Part shown: one piece after another, positions 32,931 through 45,184 of the stretch
Layout: every line of letters starts with the position of its first letter
Position numbering within the stretch: position 1 is the first letter of the stretch
Source of the DNA: Aquatica leii
Lineage: Eukaryota > Arthropoda > Insecta > Coleoptera > Lampyridae
Length of the DNA: 64,000 nucleotides
Direction of reading: 5' to 3'
Assembly (NCBI GenBank): GCA_035610365.1
Contig: CM069434.1
Span: 97,080,806-97,144,805 of the forward strand
Notes under the pieces: model-generated
Databases searched by the model: none
What the model saw: the letters and a program-made list of their open reading frames with translations, nothing else
Told to the model about the DNA's origin: nothing
Translations under genes and position numbers: made by a program

Positions 32931-33785
32931 AAACGTTTGAACTCATAGATATTTGTAGTAAACCAATTAAGTACTTTTGAGTGAAATGCAAAGTCCATTT
33001 CATTCACAATGATTTACGTAGCATACAGATGAGTTTGATCGACAAAATAAAAAATATGTTATTATCAACCAGCGCAGAATAAAATTCGATAGATTCTTCT
33101 CAAATTAGAAGTTTGGACAGATTTTTATTAACCTGATTCTTTTGTAAATGGGATAAAACCTTTTTGTCTTCCTTGAAATTTTTTCCCTTTAAAGTAATAA
33201 ATATTTTTGTGCGCAATTGGAGTTCTGTCATCTTCAGAAGCAGAAGATGTTTCTACTTCTTTGCTGTTACTTTCTCGTTTTCAAATTTGTGTGTTTCTGT
33301 TACTTCATCGGCATTTTTTCTTCAACTAGCATTCTCGTTTTCTGTAATTTCTAATTTTTTAGTGTCAAGTTGTTTAAACGGTTCCATTTATTTTGCAGTC
33401 ACTAAAATGCGCCATCGACTTATTGTTTTTAAATAAGTCATTATCCTAATTATTATCATCTAATTTAAAAAAGATATGCGTGTGGAAATAACAGCTTTTT
33501 ATTTATGAAAAATAACATTACATACATTTGCAGTCAGTTAATTTCTGAACCAATTTTTCTTTTGTGGTATGTTTTTGTATGCGGGACTTCCAAATAACAG
33601 TAACACCTGTACGTGTATGTAGAACATTTACTAGCTTTCACACAGCGCTGACGCGGTCACTACGACCGAGACACATTTTCACGATTTTATTCGCAGGGAT
33701 GATGTTTCAAAATTTTGATTGCGGGACTTTATCACACGCGGATATCTATCTCTGGGCATCATGGCTCAAACAATGAAAGTTTTTA
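32931..33785. other. Intergenic, no gene recognised
   Basis: AT-rich DNA. The 90-codon frame at 33164-33436 is F/S/L-rich without motifs and the frame at 33564-33776 is likewise unassigned; both are probably chance. Confidence 0.4.
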
Positions 33786-33789
33786 TCTT

Positions 33790-34515
33790 ACATGAAATAT
33801 GCTACCCGGCCCGAACGTAGAATGCATACAACAAAAAACTAATAACATCATATTTGCAAACAACTCCACATTATTAACGTCAAGCTTTAAAAACTTGCAG
33901 ACGCTTATAGACCGCATAGTATTAAAAATCAACAAATATCGTCTCAAACCGAGTCTCAAACCGAGTCTCAAACTGAACACCAAGAAAACAAGATTATGAT
34001 CGTTAGTAAACACATCACCAATATCTACTCCGACATCAAAAATAAGAAATAAAATTCAAAATTGAGAAATGAAGAAACAAATTCTTTTGCATGAAAAATG
34101 TCTTATGTAACCTTTCACTAAACATCAACACCAGAGTACGGTTTTTACGATTGTATGTGTTCTTATTATAGAGTAGAATTGGACTCTTACAGAAGAATCC
34201 ACAAATCGACTGGTGCTACAGACGTGTCAAATCAAAAAGTACTACGCTTGAATAAAAGAAAAAAGGTCTTCATGGATGTAAATACAAGAAAAATTAGATA
34301 TTTTGGACATATCATGAGAAATGACAAGTATGATTCTCTGCAGTTGAAATGCAAAGAAAAATTGAGGGAAATAAGGTTTGAACCAAAAAGAACTTTATAG
34401 CTGAAAAACTTTGTTAATGGACCGAACTGTCTTCAACTGACTTATTCAGGTCAGCATTCAACAAGGTACTATGAACTACAATGATCGTTAACACTGAAAA
34501 TACAGCACTTAATGA
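33790..34515 (+). mobile_element. LINE fragment (reverse transcriptase end and C-terminal region)
   Basis: The left part reads NNIIFANNSTLLTSSFKNLQ, a decayed catalytic box region, followed by LNTKKTRL. The right part reads KVLRLNKRKKVF, then TRKIRYFGHIMRND and LQLKCKEK, and near 34410-34490 the pieces W.TELSSTDLFRSAFNKVL. The R-K-I-R-Y-F-G-H-I-M-R box is typical of the C-terminal end of insect LINEs. It appears related to the fragment at 32290-32700, in opposite orientation. Several breaks. Confidence 0.7.
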
Positions 34516-37080
34516 AGAAGATAATTAGTCAATATTAATAGGTGCCGTGTATATTGTAAAATACGAGGAAAAAGAGTAAGAAAATCAGAGCATGTTTTTC
34601 CATTTATACAGGATGTATCCACTAAAAGAAAATAAAGAACTACAAGTTGTAGATCACTAGAAACAACAAATTAACAACGTAATTTGTTGTTTCTTGTGAA
34701 GTCATGTCGTGTCCTTAAATGTTTAAAATTAATTTATTATTATGTCTTTTAATTATCATAGTTTATTTTTTTTTGACTCATTGAAGCGGCCTGATAAAGT
34801 GCTAATTATAAGCACTGTTACATGCCAAAGTTAACACAAAGTTACTGCCTGAAATGGGGTAACATAAACGATGTTGTGCCACTAGCTCAATGGAGAAGGG
34901 GGTGGGTTTTATTTAAAAGTTTCGTGATCAAATTGGATTAACTTGACGAAAACACAAAATCGAAAAGTAATAATGTCGAAATCAAAGGCCGCCAGGAAGG
35001 AGTAAAGCTTAATGGACTTCTGGCCCTTGCCAACCACAAGTCCGCTTCTGTAGAATACACCCTAAACGGACTTACCTTATAGAGTGTATCTCGCTAAAAT
35101 CTGAAATAAGCTAACAAAGTCACACACGCGAAGGCCGACGGAATTAAAAGCTCTTTACATTTAACAATTTAGCATTTATTTGAACAAAATAAAACAAAAT
35201 GAATAAAATAATAAAATAATTGAATTGAAATTAACAAAATTAATTACGCAAAACAGTAAAAAAAAAAATACGTGAATACACGTTTGATCAAAACCAATTT
35301 AAAGTTATTGGGGATAAAAACACAAACAAAATAATACAATTCAAAATACAGAATTTTAACGAAATAATAAAAAAAATAGCACAAATTAATCAATCTACAA
35401 TCACGGCCGTGTGCGCGTCGACATAATTCAAAAAAACAAAATGAAATAAACTTATAAAACTAACATATAAATATAAAATTTGAATCGATAATTTGGTTCC
35501 GTATAATAAATTTTAAACTTGGGATTATAACAGTACCGTAAAATACGGTCATTAATCAGTTACATTAACGTTAACTTCGAGACACTTGAAATTAATTTCT
35601 TAAAATTCAAAGCTTTTAACACTTAAATCACGTAAATAATATCTTCACGATTAAATAAATGGTGCAACATAAATACCTTGAATTCGTCGTAACTGCAGGA
35701 ACGTACTTGTGGTTAGTCCGAAGTGGCCAGATGAAAGGTACCCCAACTAATTTCTATGCCGGCGGAAGAATTTCCTTTTTAAACCTTAACTAAATCCGCA
35801 CAAATGCGAAGACTGGACGTAGTACAACCCAACGATTGCATATCCAACTTGAAACGTGAGTTTTTATTTTTGAAAACCATGAAATCTGCTTAACCCGTAA
35901 ATTACGAACTTTGGAAAAATCAAACTTTTCCACCACTACACTTAATTTTCACGGTTCCAATTTAACTTCCGCGGTACGGCATAACGATAGGGTAAAAAGT
36001 ACCCTCACCACACAACTACCACACGGTAACCGGTATTTTTAATTGCGACCAACGATCGATTGAATTCCCCCCTAAAATCAAACTTTACCATCTTTAAAAG
36101 CTTCGTACCTTTACCTAATTTCATCAACTTGCGCGGTAACATCTACGTAAGAGATAGAGCCTTAAACAAACGAAATTAACAAAGATGACAACTATAATTA
36201 GCCGCGTGCGTCTTGGCACGTAGATCTTGACAAAAATATTTCCCATCAAAATGCTTAGCTTGCTTTTCTGCAGGTGTCTTATGATAGCGCTTAATAAAAA
36301 TAGAACTCAGCCTAAACAAGAAAAATGGATCAACTTACATTCCAAAAAGGAAGTCGTAAATTATATAGAATTGTTATTTTACTGAGATAAACAAGTACAA
36401 TACTAAATGAAACTCAAAACCACGGATCTTTATGCATTCAAAAGAAAATACCAGTAATGATTGAAAACAACTTGAAATACCAATAAACTTAAACCACACA
36501 AATAACGAGCAAAACGTTCTTGATGCTAATACCGTATCAAACGACGAAAACAAAACCAAACAACAAAAAAAAACGAAAACTCAGACAGCAGAATCGATTT
36601 ACGGGGTCTGACATAAAAAGATTCAAACGCAGGTCACAGCACAAAACGTCGCTGATTAAATGAACTTGTTTCTCTTGTTTCTTCCTATACGAAGAGATCA
36701 TTAGTGAGTACGAAAATCAAAGATCTAGAGAATTAAAGCGCACCAGATAATAATATGGCACAAAAAAAAATTTAACATCAATTTTGATTACAAGCTAGTA
36801 TGTACCTATGGTCGACTGACTACCAAACTATTAAGAATTAAAGTAAAAAATGTAATACTTACAGTTATGTCTTATCCAGTAAAGGATTAGCTAATTCCAT
36901 ATCTGTATTACTTAAAACTCCATTGAAATTTAACACAAAACAAAACGTACATACGGCGTTATCACAAGTAAATCCTGTCTTTAATTCATAAGATTATTGT
37001 TTTCTTCGAATTAAGTTTGCAACTTGGGTAATTATTTCCTTCAATAATTTGGTATTCAACCCCTTAAACTTTAGCGACGT
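34516..37080. other. Unassigned, no gene recognised
   Basis: About 2.5 kb with no convincing frame. The part from about 34780 to 35160 is GC-richer (for example GGAAGGAGTAAAGC, GGACTTCTGGCCC) and 35160-35420 is rich in AAATAAAA tracts. Together with the GC-richer stretch 35680-36240, this could be the untranslated part of an unknown mobile element read on the minus strand, but no terminal repeats were found. Confidence 0.35.
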
Positions 37081-40000
37081 GACATCATAGAAATTTTTTA
37101 ATTATAACAGGTCTTTATTAGCTCCACAGATAAGGTACACAGATAGAGGTGTTGAGACCCGCCCGAATAAGCTTTCAATCAAAAAGACATAGAATTCGAC
37201 TGCATATTCACGTGAAACTGCGTAAAACAACTTAATGATGAAAGCCCTGTTGTGCGTAGATACCGCTAAACGGAGGTCTGTGTTGCACAAAACGTTATCG
37301 AAAGAAAAATGATTTTGCGTTTTTAAAATTTTACAGTCAACCACAAAAAGTGGACGTATCGAGGATAAATTTTATACTGGAAAATTTTTAACATACCAAA
37401 TTTTTAACATAACATATTTTTTTTCTTTTCGTCAAAACTTGTTTTTATTTTTGCACGTTTTATCGTATCTATAGATGCTAACCCGAACTTAAAGATGTCT
37501 TCGTGTACTTTTTTTCTTAAGACCTTTTTCTATATTATTCATTCTTTTAGGGGTTGCAAATATTGCATGTCTATGCTTAGATTTTGAAATTTCGTTGGAA
37601 ACTTTACCAGTAATCATTGTCATTGTACAAACTAATAATACAACCAAATTTTTATTCTGAATTTAGCATTTTGTGAAGACAAGTTACTGAATTTGATATT
37701 CTGTAGCAGTATTTAGGCGTATGGTGGGTTGCCTACGCTAGTTTTTAAAAATTTCCCCGCTCGAAAATCAAATTTCTTATCTATACGTTTTTTAGAAATA
37801 AGATTATTCTTTTAGAAAACGAAAAGGTTCTTCTTTTCCGGTAATTTTCATGGTCGTGGCGTGCACGTTAATGGCTTGATGAATTTATTATAATTCCTAT
37901 ATATATTAGGATCATCCATTCGTGTATCCTGTAAATATCGTTGTGGGTTATAGATAGTTTTATAAATCTTATGATTACCGTCAACGTTTTCCGAATTATC
38001 AGGATTTACGACCAGTAATATCTGTATATACATGTACATATTCGTTACCGATATTGACAAAGCTATAACATCTAGGTGAGTGTTTTTACATTTCTTATTC
38101 GTAAGCTTACTCGTCAATGTACTCTCCTAGCTTTACCGTCTTAACCTTAACGAGCAGTGGGATTTCGGGATTTCCTCACCAGATACTATCCAGAGGGAAC
38201 CTCTAACGTTAATTGCCGTGGATGCACAATGCGGTGTATACCCCGTACGACAACATCTATCCGCTGGTTTGTCCTGAGCCACCAACAGTAAACTTTGAGG
38301 ACTAGAACCATAGTAGAACTTCTCACGTCGACATCGTAGTACTACTTGGGCAGATCCCATTCTCTCGGTTTGGTAAACCCTCACCAATCATTTTATTTTT
38401 ACCTAAACTATGCGTAATTTAGTTTTTAAGATTCATACAATTTATTATGTAAGTTATTTATTCATTAATTTGTGTCATGCCACACTTACGTTTAAAAAGG
38501 GGAGCTTCAGAAATTTATACCGATATTACACTATGATTACACTTAATTACTGACTTAATTATTTGAGGTTAGTTGGTCACTTACAACTACTTTATAAACT
38601 ACAGGGTGCGTAATAAAAACATCGTTTATACTAGCTAGTGTAAATCACAGAACCCGTAGATAACGCGTACGTATCGATATTTCTATATTGCAGGATCGCG
38701 TTGTTATTGATGGCCTTGTCGATGTTTAGCAAAGGCCTTCCGAACCTCCCTTGTTATTCTTGTGGTACTCGTATAATTGTTGAACCCCTTCTTTGTGTGT
38801 CGAATTCACATTTCAAAGCTGAACATATTAATTTTCTCGCATATGTAGCTCTTATAAATACACTTACAAAGCAAGCTTAATTGGTGGTTTTCTTTCGAAA
38901 GGTTTGTGTCGGAATAACCCTTCCATTGTGATCGGGTGGATTCGCAACTAGGAAAGATTTGGCGCCTAGGGATAAACATGATAAGTTTCTTCGGTTAAGG
39001 GGAAAAGATTGCAGAGCCTTACCTCGCCCGTATATCCGCCGCTATAAACAGATATATATATGATTACCTTTCTTCTTTTTCTTTTCTGCGAGAAGCTAGT
39101 CGGGAAACTCAACATCTCCTTCAGTCAAACATAATTTCTAATTGGCCACGATTTATAGCCGCTACAATTCTACATGATTTTTTTCTAGTATAGTTAATGG
39201 ACTCTTTATAAAACTAAAATTTAATTGGTTAGGAGAATCTAGTTGAATAAAGTAGTGGATTTTGTCATACTACAATGTTTTCAGTTTTTGGTTTTTCTGC
39301 GTATAATTGCAAAAGGATCATTACTGGGTGAATAAAAATTTTGTTTTTGTAGGAAATAGTTGTTTATCAATTATAATGTTTGCCTCTGGCTTATAAATCC
39401 AATTACTCAAAAATTTATTCCTTACTGCAGCAAACTTATTAGATTGTCGATCTCAACGAAGCGAATTTAAGACGTATCGAATAAATTGTTTTATTTAGTT
39501 GAATTTATCTCTGAGCATTGGATTACAAAAAAAAATTACGTTTCCATGTTTTGCTCCACAGCTGATCTATTAGAAAATTTTTAGCATCATATATCCCACG
39601 AGCGTACAAAAAAAAACGGTTCTAATTTTTTTAAAAATGTTGCTTAATTGATTCTCGCTTCAGCTTGAGTACATTTCCTAATATTACGCAGTAACAAATT
39701 ATTAATAAAAAGCTTCAAAAAACTTGCACGAGTATTGTCAACGTTTCGATTAGTATATCCGGTTAGCCCAGGTCCTTCTCTAAATACGTTATACCGAAAT
39801 ATTATTCAAAACTATTCATTTAGTACCGTCAGCTGCATCATATTCTACACTAGAGTTTGATGATCTTGAAAAACTTAAGATTTCTCTCCATTAATGACAC
39901 TACACGATTATGAATACGATTGTCACCGTTGGAATCGTAGAAAGATTTTATTCATCTTCATATTGCAGTTTGGCTTTATTAAGATATTTTAACATCATGA

Positions 40001-41240
40001 ACATAAAGTAACTAAAGTCCTTGATGCAATGTGCACCATTATTTATACTTATCTAAATTTTAAAAACTTCTAGGAAGTATGTATGCATGCAGTTATTAAA
40101 AATATCATTATTCGAAACTCAATTATATATAGGTATCTAAAAATAAATAGAATTTTTAAGCTACAAATTTAAGAAAAAATTAGGTACAACGAAATAAGAA
40201 TAATATCAACTATATTATTGTAATATTGAGTATGAATTTTTAATTTAATAATATTAAGAATATTTTAATGCCATTTTTTATGATTTAACATCTAATATTG
40301 TAGTGATAAGACGTTTATTTATATCTTAAATGTATAAAGAAATAATTATTGGCATCTGTGTCATCTTAGAAATTGTGCATGTATTTTGGCAATTTAATGT
40401 GCAATATTATTTCGTAAGTAAAGGTTGAATGACTGTCTTATTTTATATAAACTTAAGTAGTACCCAATACATCTTTCAATCAATTCTAAAAATGTATGTA
40501 AATCTTTGCGTTTGATGAAATTTTTCAACTTTTATAAAAACATAAGTTTTCATCTATAGATTTTTTTTGTAATTGTTCAATTTTTCTTTACTCAACTTTT
40601 ATTTTATAGTTGTTATTAAACTAAACTTTTTTTATAACTTTTAGTAACCGTAAGTCAAATACATGTATTATGCATGTTGTTAATTACCAATATGATTTTT
40701 ATCCAAAATTTTATTTAAATTTTTTATTTTAAACATATTCATTTACTAATTTTACGTTTTTATAAAATAGTAATTGGTAAATGCGAAAATTCATATTTTT
40801 TATAAAGTTATTTTTTTATTAATCTTTTAAAACAAAATTTTGATAATAAATTTACATTAAAGATAGAATTTATTTAGATTAAAGAAGATGAATCAACAAA
40901 GTAAAAAAGTATAACAGCCCAAAATAATTGAAAATTGATATAATTTTTATTTGACAAATTATTTCCTTTATATAAAGAATTTAAAGTCACAAGAAGCATA
41001 GAAAATACCTTCATGTTTGTTACATAACTAAAAGACGAAATATGTGGGTCTCTTATGTTTGTTATTTTGCTATAAGCTTTTCATCTATTCGTTGTAAAAT
41101 TAAAAAAATTTCTATATTAAAATGTTCTAAAACTTCTGATTTGATAGTGGAAAACAAAAAGTCCTAACTTTCTCACTTTATCAGTCAATGACAAACTATT
41201 CATCTGATTTTAATATGTTTGGTCTTATTTGATAAATAAT
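37081..41240. other. Unassigned, no gene recognised
   Basis: There is no gene I can support. Short minus frames at 37102-37344, 37848-38117 and 38133-38387 have no known motif. Moderately GC-rich blocks at 38130-38360 and 38690-39130 stand out from the AT-rich surroundings. The sequence TGGCGCCTAGG near 38959 resembles a retroviral primer site, but no LTR precedes it. From 39150 to 41240 the sequence is strongly AT-rich and featureless. Confidence 0.35.
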
Positions 41241-41249
41241 TATTTTTAC

Positions 41250-42035
41250 GCCAGTATTGTTTACAGGTTTTGCATTTAACAATGTTGATAGATTCATAGA
41301 TACTTTAAGCAGAAAATGCACACTTCGTGACACCGTAGGAATTCTGTACCAATTTAAATCTGACTCTACAAACTTTAAAGAGTCTACAGCTGCAGACTCA
41401 GGACTGATAAATAGTGGAATTTTTAGTACAGAATTAAATTTCTAATCAATACAAAGACATTATTTAAAATAAGTCTACATATGTAAGTTGTGATAATGAA
41501 AGAAAATAATTTTAGAATTATATTTCATTTAACTTACCAGCAAGAAAAGTTATAATTATACATCACTATCACTGGATATGTACAAATGCTGTCCGCAATA
41601 ATTTTACTTTTTGTTTATCTACACTAGTATTTATTTTCACTTGATGCATTTTTATTTATCTTAGCACAGGCTTTAAACACTTTATTTATTTAAACCGACA
41701 TAGTCTTAACACTTCCGACTACGAAAACTAAACTCGATCTTCTTTTGAATACTTTTTATATTCTTACGTTATCTGCTTCAAGAACATTCCGGTAATTACC
41801 TCGAATCGTCTTGAATGCTCTCGAAGCTTCTGTGCCTTTCAATAGCTAAGTTTTTAGAATCAAATGTTTGCTTTTAATGCATTTATCGGATGTGATAATA
41901 CCGCTGCATTTTCTCGTAAGGGAAAGCTTGTACCATTTAAATTACTACAAAAAAAACGTGAATGCCTACAAAATCTTTGCAAACATGGAAGAAAACGAAC
42001 ATTTGTCACAAGATTTTTGATGGTAAATTTATTCA
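41250..42035 (+). pseudogene. Remnant of an uncharacterised insect gene or element ORF
   Basis: Two separated pieces look like parts of one decayed protein. The first (about 41260-41440) reads GFAFNNVDRFIDTLSRK, then CTLRDTVGILYQ. The second (41864-42030) reads FNAFIGCDNTAAFSRKGKLV, then PFKLLQKK. From memory, paired motifs of the type NFD..ETL.G..TLHDTVGI.YQ and HA.TGCDTTSAF.GKGK occur together in large unnamed arthropod and cnidarian proteins, probably mobile-element related. No start and no complete domain remain. Function unknown. Confidence 0.4.
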
Positions 42036-42689
42036 GTAAGTTATCTGATATATAAATAATTTCTTTTAGGTGCAGATAAATACGTGTGTGATACTTATGA
42101 AAAACGAAAAAGTTCAGACATTAATAAAGCCAAATATTAAATCTTTATTGATACTTTTAAAACCAAAAATTATTTATTTGAAACGCTAAAAAACTTGAAG
42201 CAAATTTACCTCCCTGTACATGTACGTACAATTAGATAAAGAGGACAAACCAAGTAGTTGCTATTTGGAGGTTCGCTAATTTTTTAAGACCTAGATTCTT
42301 TAATCTCACTGATAGTGGATGGTATTTGGATATGTATTAATAACACTTTTAGGTGATAGTTTCGTTAAACAATATAAAAAAAATAGCAATTGAAGATGAC
42401 GTGAAAGAAACTGAAGAAATAGTCAGCTGTGACAATAAAGACAGCGATTACTAAATATATCTTAAAAATTTTGCACGTGTGTTTATTTTATTTATTTAAT
42501 TAATACCAGTGTTTACTTGATAGAACATTTATTGTAGAAAAAAAGAAAAATCTGAGAAATTTTACGTGTCGAGTTGAATATACTTGTTAAAAATATTTAG
42601 ATATAGGCGTACTGTATAAGTTTTGTCTCAAAACGCCTCTTTTGCATTTAGAATATTAGCTGCCATTTTTTTTGACGTATGTATATTAA

Positions 42690-42785
42690 TAAGAAGTCTG
42701 TTTTTGCTGTTGATGTAGGAATATTAGCACATCATCTGCGAAATAGATGGCTGCTTGGAGTATGTTTTGTATGAGTTGTTTTTGA
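42690..42785 (-). mobile_element. Tiny LINE reverse transcriptase scrap
   Basis: The minus strand reads NILQAAIYFADDVLIF, a F-A-D-D catalytic box with flanking residues as in LINEs. Only about 30 codons are recognisable. Confidence 0.4.
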
Positions 42786-42849
42786 GAGATTTGCTGAGGT
42801 AAGAATTAACTTATATTGTAAAGCAATTTAATTTTATCGTGTAGTTTTA

Positions 42850-44075
42850 GCAATTTGGGCTACCACCACGTGTTTGTTCTTTAAAACCTGTTCTCACATC
42901 CTCAAATCTCAGCATTTTATTCAACGTTAAAAACTTATAAAACTTGAACCCCAAGATCTTCTCGTGAGCTTTGATGTTACTTCACTTTTTACTAAAGTTC
43001 CTATTAAGGATTCGCTTATTACCATCAAACAGATTCTGTCTCAACATGGCAAGGACTTGAGTTTGGTTCCTCTACTTACTTTTTAATTGCATAACAAGTT
43101 TTACGAACAGGTTTCTCGTGCTGCTATGGGTTCTCCTCTATCACCTGTTGTAGCTAACATTTTTATGGAATCCTTTGAAACGGTTGCTTTGGAATCATCA
43201 ATAATAAAACTTAAAGTGTGGTTTAGGTATGTTGACGACACGTTTATTGTCTGGTCTCATGGTCGTCTTGAATTGTCTAAGTTTCTTGATCATCTGAACA
43301 ATCAACACTTAGATATCAAATTTACTATGGAAATCGAAAGTAATGGTTCTCTTCCGACGGACTTCTAGGCCATTCTGTATATCGCAAACCCACACATACG
43401 GACAGATACTTTCATGCTTCCTCTCATCATCATTCTGCACAAAAACGTTCTGTTATTGAATCTTTGGTTCATCGTGCCTTTTCTATTTGCCAACCTAGAA
43501 TCTAGACTTGGAACTCCGCCATCTTACTAGAACCTTAGTGAACAATGGTTATGTAAAGCGAGATATCCATAGAGTTAATAATCGTCGTCTACATCTACGT
43601 ACTCGATCATCTAAGGACATTTCTACTCAGAATCCAATCCGAAATTGGCCTTTTTAATCTACATTCACAAGGTTACAGATCAAATAGGAAGCCTTTTTCG
43701 TAAGAATGGTATTAAACCCATATTCAACTCGACAGGCAAAATCTCTCAGATTCCTCCTTCTCCCAAAAACAAATTTTCTACACTTTCATCTCAAGGTGTA
43801 TACCAAATTCTTTGTTCATGTGGTTTAGTCTACATTGGTGAAACCGGTCGTTCCGTCATTACTCGCATTTCAGAACATAATCGTTGTATAAGGAAAAGGT
43901 ATATTTTTAAGTCTGCGGTTGCTGAACATCATTTTACTACAGGTCACAAGATAGATTTTGATAATGTTTTGTTGATTGCCAAATCTCCATTCTTTTTCAA
44001 CAGGAAATTTCAAGAAAGCATAGAAATTATCAAACCCCCAATAATTTCAATCACGATCATGGTTTTGAGCTATCA
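42850..44075 (+). mobile_element. Penelope-like element fragment 1 (reverse transcriptase and GIY-YIG endonuclease)
   Basis: Near 42900-43080 translated pieces match the Penelope reverse transcriptase region seen better at 60700-60960. The frame at 43087 then gives AAMGSPLSPVVANIFMESFE and VWFRYVDDTFIVW with the Y-V-D-D catalytic box. Near 43700-44050 follows a GIY-YIG endonuclease: GVYQILCSCGLVYIGETGRS, RISEH, and AEHHFTTGHKIDF. That pair of domains defines Penelope-like elements. The 5' part is missing and there are several breaks. No terminal repeats of its own are visible. Confidence 0.85.
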
Positions 44076-44211
44076 CTATTTACTTTCTGTGTTATATATT
44101 TGTTGTTGTAACATTCGTTTTGCTTCTTGTTTCTATTCGATTTGCAATTTTATGAATGTAAGTAAATATGACAATGTAGGATTAAATTCCAAAATATAAA
44201 TATTCTTAGGT
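44076..44211. other. Short unassigned gap
   Basis: Nothing recognised. Confidence 0.3.
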
Positions 44212-45040
44212 ATTTGAACGCGTAGATGTAGACGACGATTATAAGCTACCTAAATATCCCGCTTTATATAACTATTGTTTTGTTACGTGGCAACGTTCAT
44301 ATTTTTCAATTTTGATAATTCTTGCCTTGCGCCTTTGTAAGTTAGATTATGTTCCAGTTTTTAATAGATTCATTTTAACTTTTGCACGTTTGATTGGTGC
44401 ACTACAGAAAATCCTAATTCTAATTTATGTTCTTGATTTAGTGAATGGCAATTAGATGCAAATGAGCTAAGATACTTTCAAAGATCGGGTGTACCACATC
44501 GTCATTGACATAAGGGCACCTACCATCCTAGTCTATAAAAAGGGTAAATTAGCGAGAAGAAAAATATTCATCGAACCGCCGGCGCAAGACATCCGGCACG
44601 TCGCGTAAGATAAGCTCACATTCCTTGTATGTATCGAAAAATTGTAGATAAGTTACTATTATTTACTAACACATTTCATTTAATCTACGTAGATTTTAAG
44701 CTATTTAATAAACTAATTTTAGTTGTTCGAATTATTATTGATTATTATTGTTTGAAGCCATTTACTAATCATAGATACAAATGATGCCTTAATAGGATTT
44801 TCTTTCTTTGTTTAGTCTATTTTAGTCGATCCACTTAATATTTTATTTTAAATATCCTGGAAGATAGGCTAACAATTCTAGTAAGATGACACAGTTTCAA
44901 TTCTAGATTCTCAGATTCGTTAATAGAAAAAGCTTGATGAACCAAAAATTCAATAACAGATTTTTGTGCGTAATGATGATGAGAAAAAGCATCTGTCCGT
45001 AACTCACAAATGTTGATAAAAAGTAGAGAACCATTATTTT
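44212..45040 (-). mobile_element. Penelope-like element fragment 2, split by a probable solo LTR
   Basis: 44212-44280 matches 60165-60226 of the Penelope copy at 59468-61381 (GATGTAGACGACGATTA, CGCTTTATATAAC). 44875-45040 matches 60230-60350 (TTCTAGTAAGATGA, TAGAAAAAGC, GATGAACCAAA, ATTCAATAACA). The two parts are adjacent in that copy, so 44281-44874 is a later insertion. Confidence 0.65.
44281..44874. repeat. Probable solo LTR (594 bp)
   Basis: The insertion begins TGTTACGTGG and ends GGCTAACA, giving TGTTA...TAACA inverted ends. It contains a TATA box (CTATAAAAAGGG near 44539-44550) and AATAAA-type signals near 44707. These are LTR features. I found no target duplication, so the exact ends are provisional and the family is unknown. 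Confidence 0.45.
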
Positions 45041-45184
45041 ATTTTTTATTTTTACGGTTTTATAGTTACATATAAGCGTTGCGTTGACTACCACCAAGTC
45101 ACCCATTTTTTGTGGTGATGTAGAAAAGCAACAATCTACCGTCACAATTACAAACTGTTTAAAACTTCTCAACTTTCTGGAAAA

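Noticed and set aside
33164-33436. 90-codon frame rich in F, S and V
   Set aside because: No motif, no splice context and composition typical of chance frames in AT-rich DNA.
38955-38975. TGGCGCC-like primer-binding site
   Set aside because: No LTR ends just before it, and no gag or pol sequence follows.
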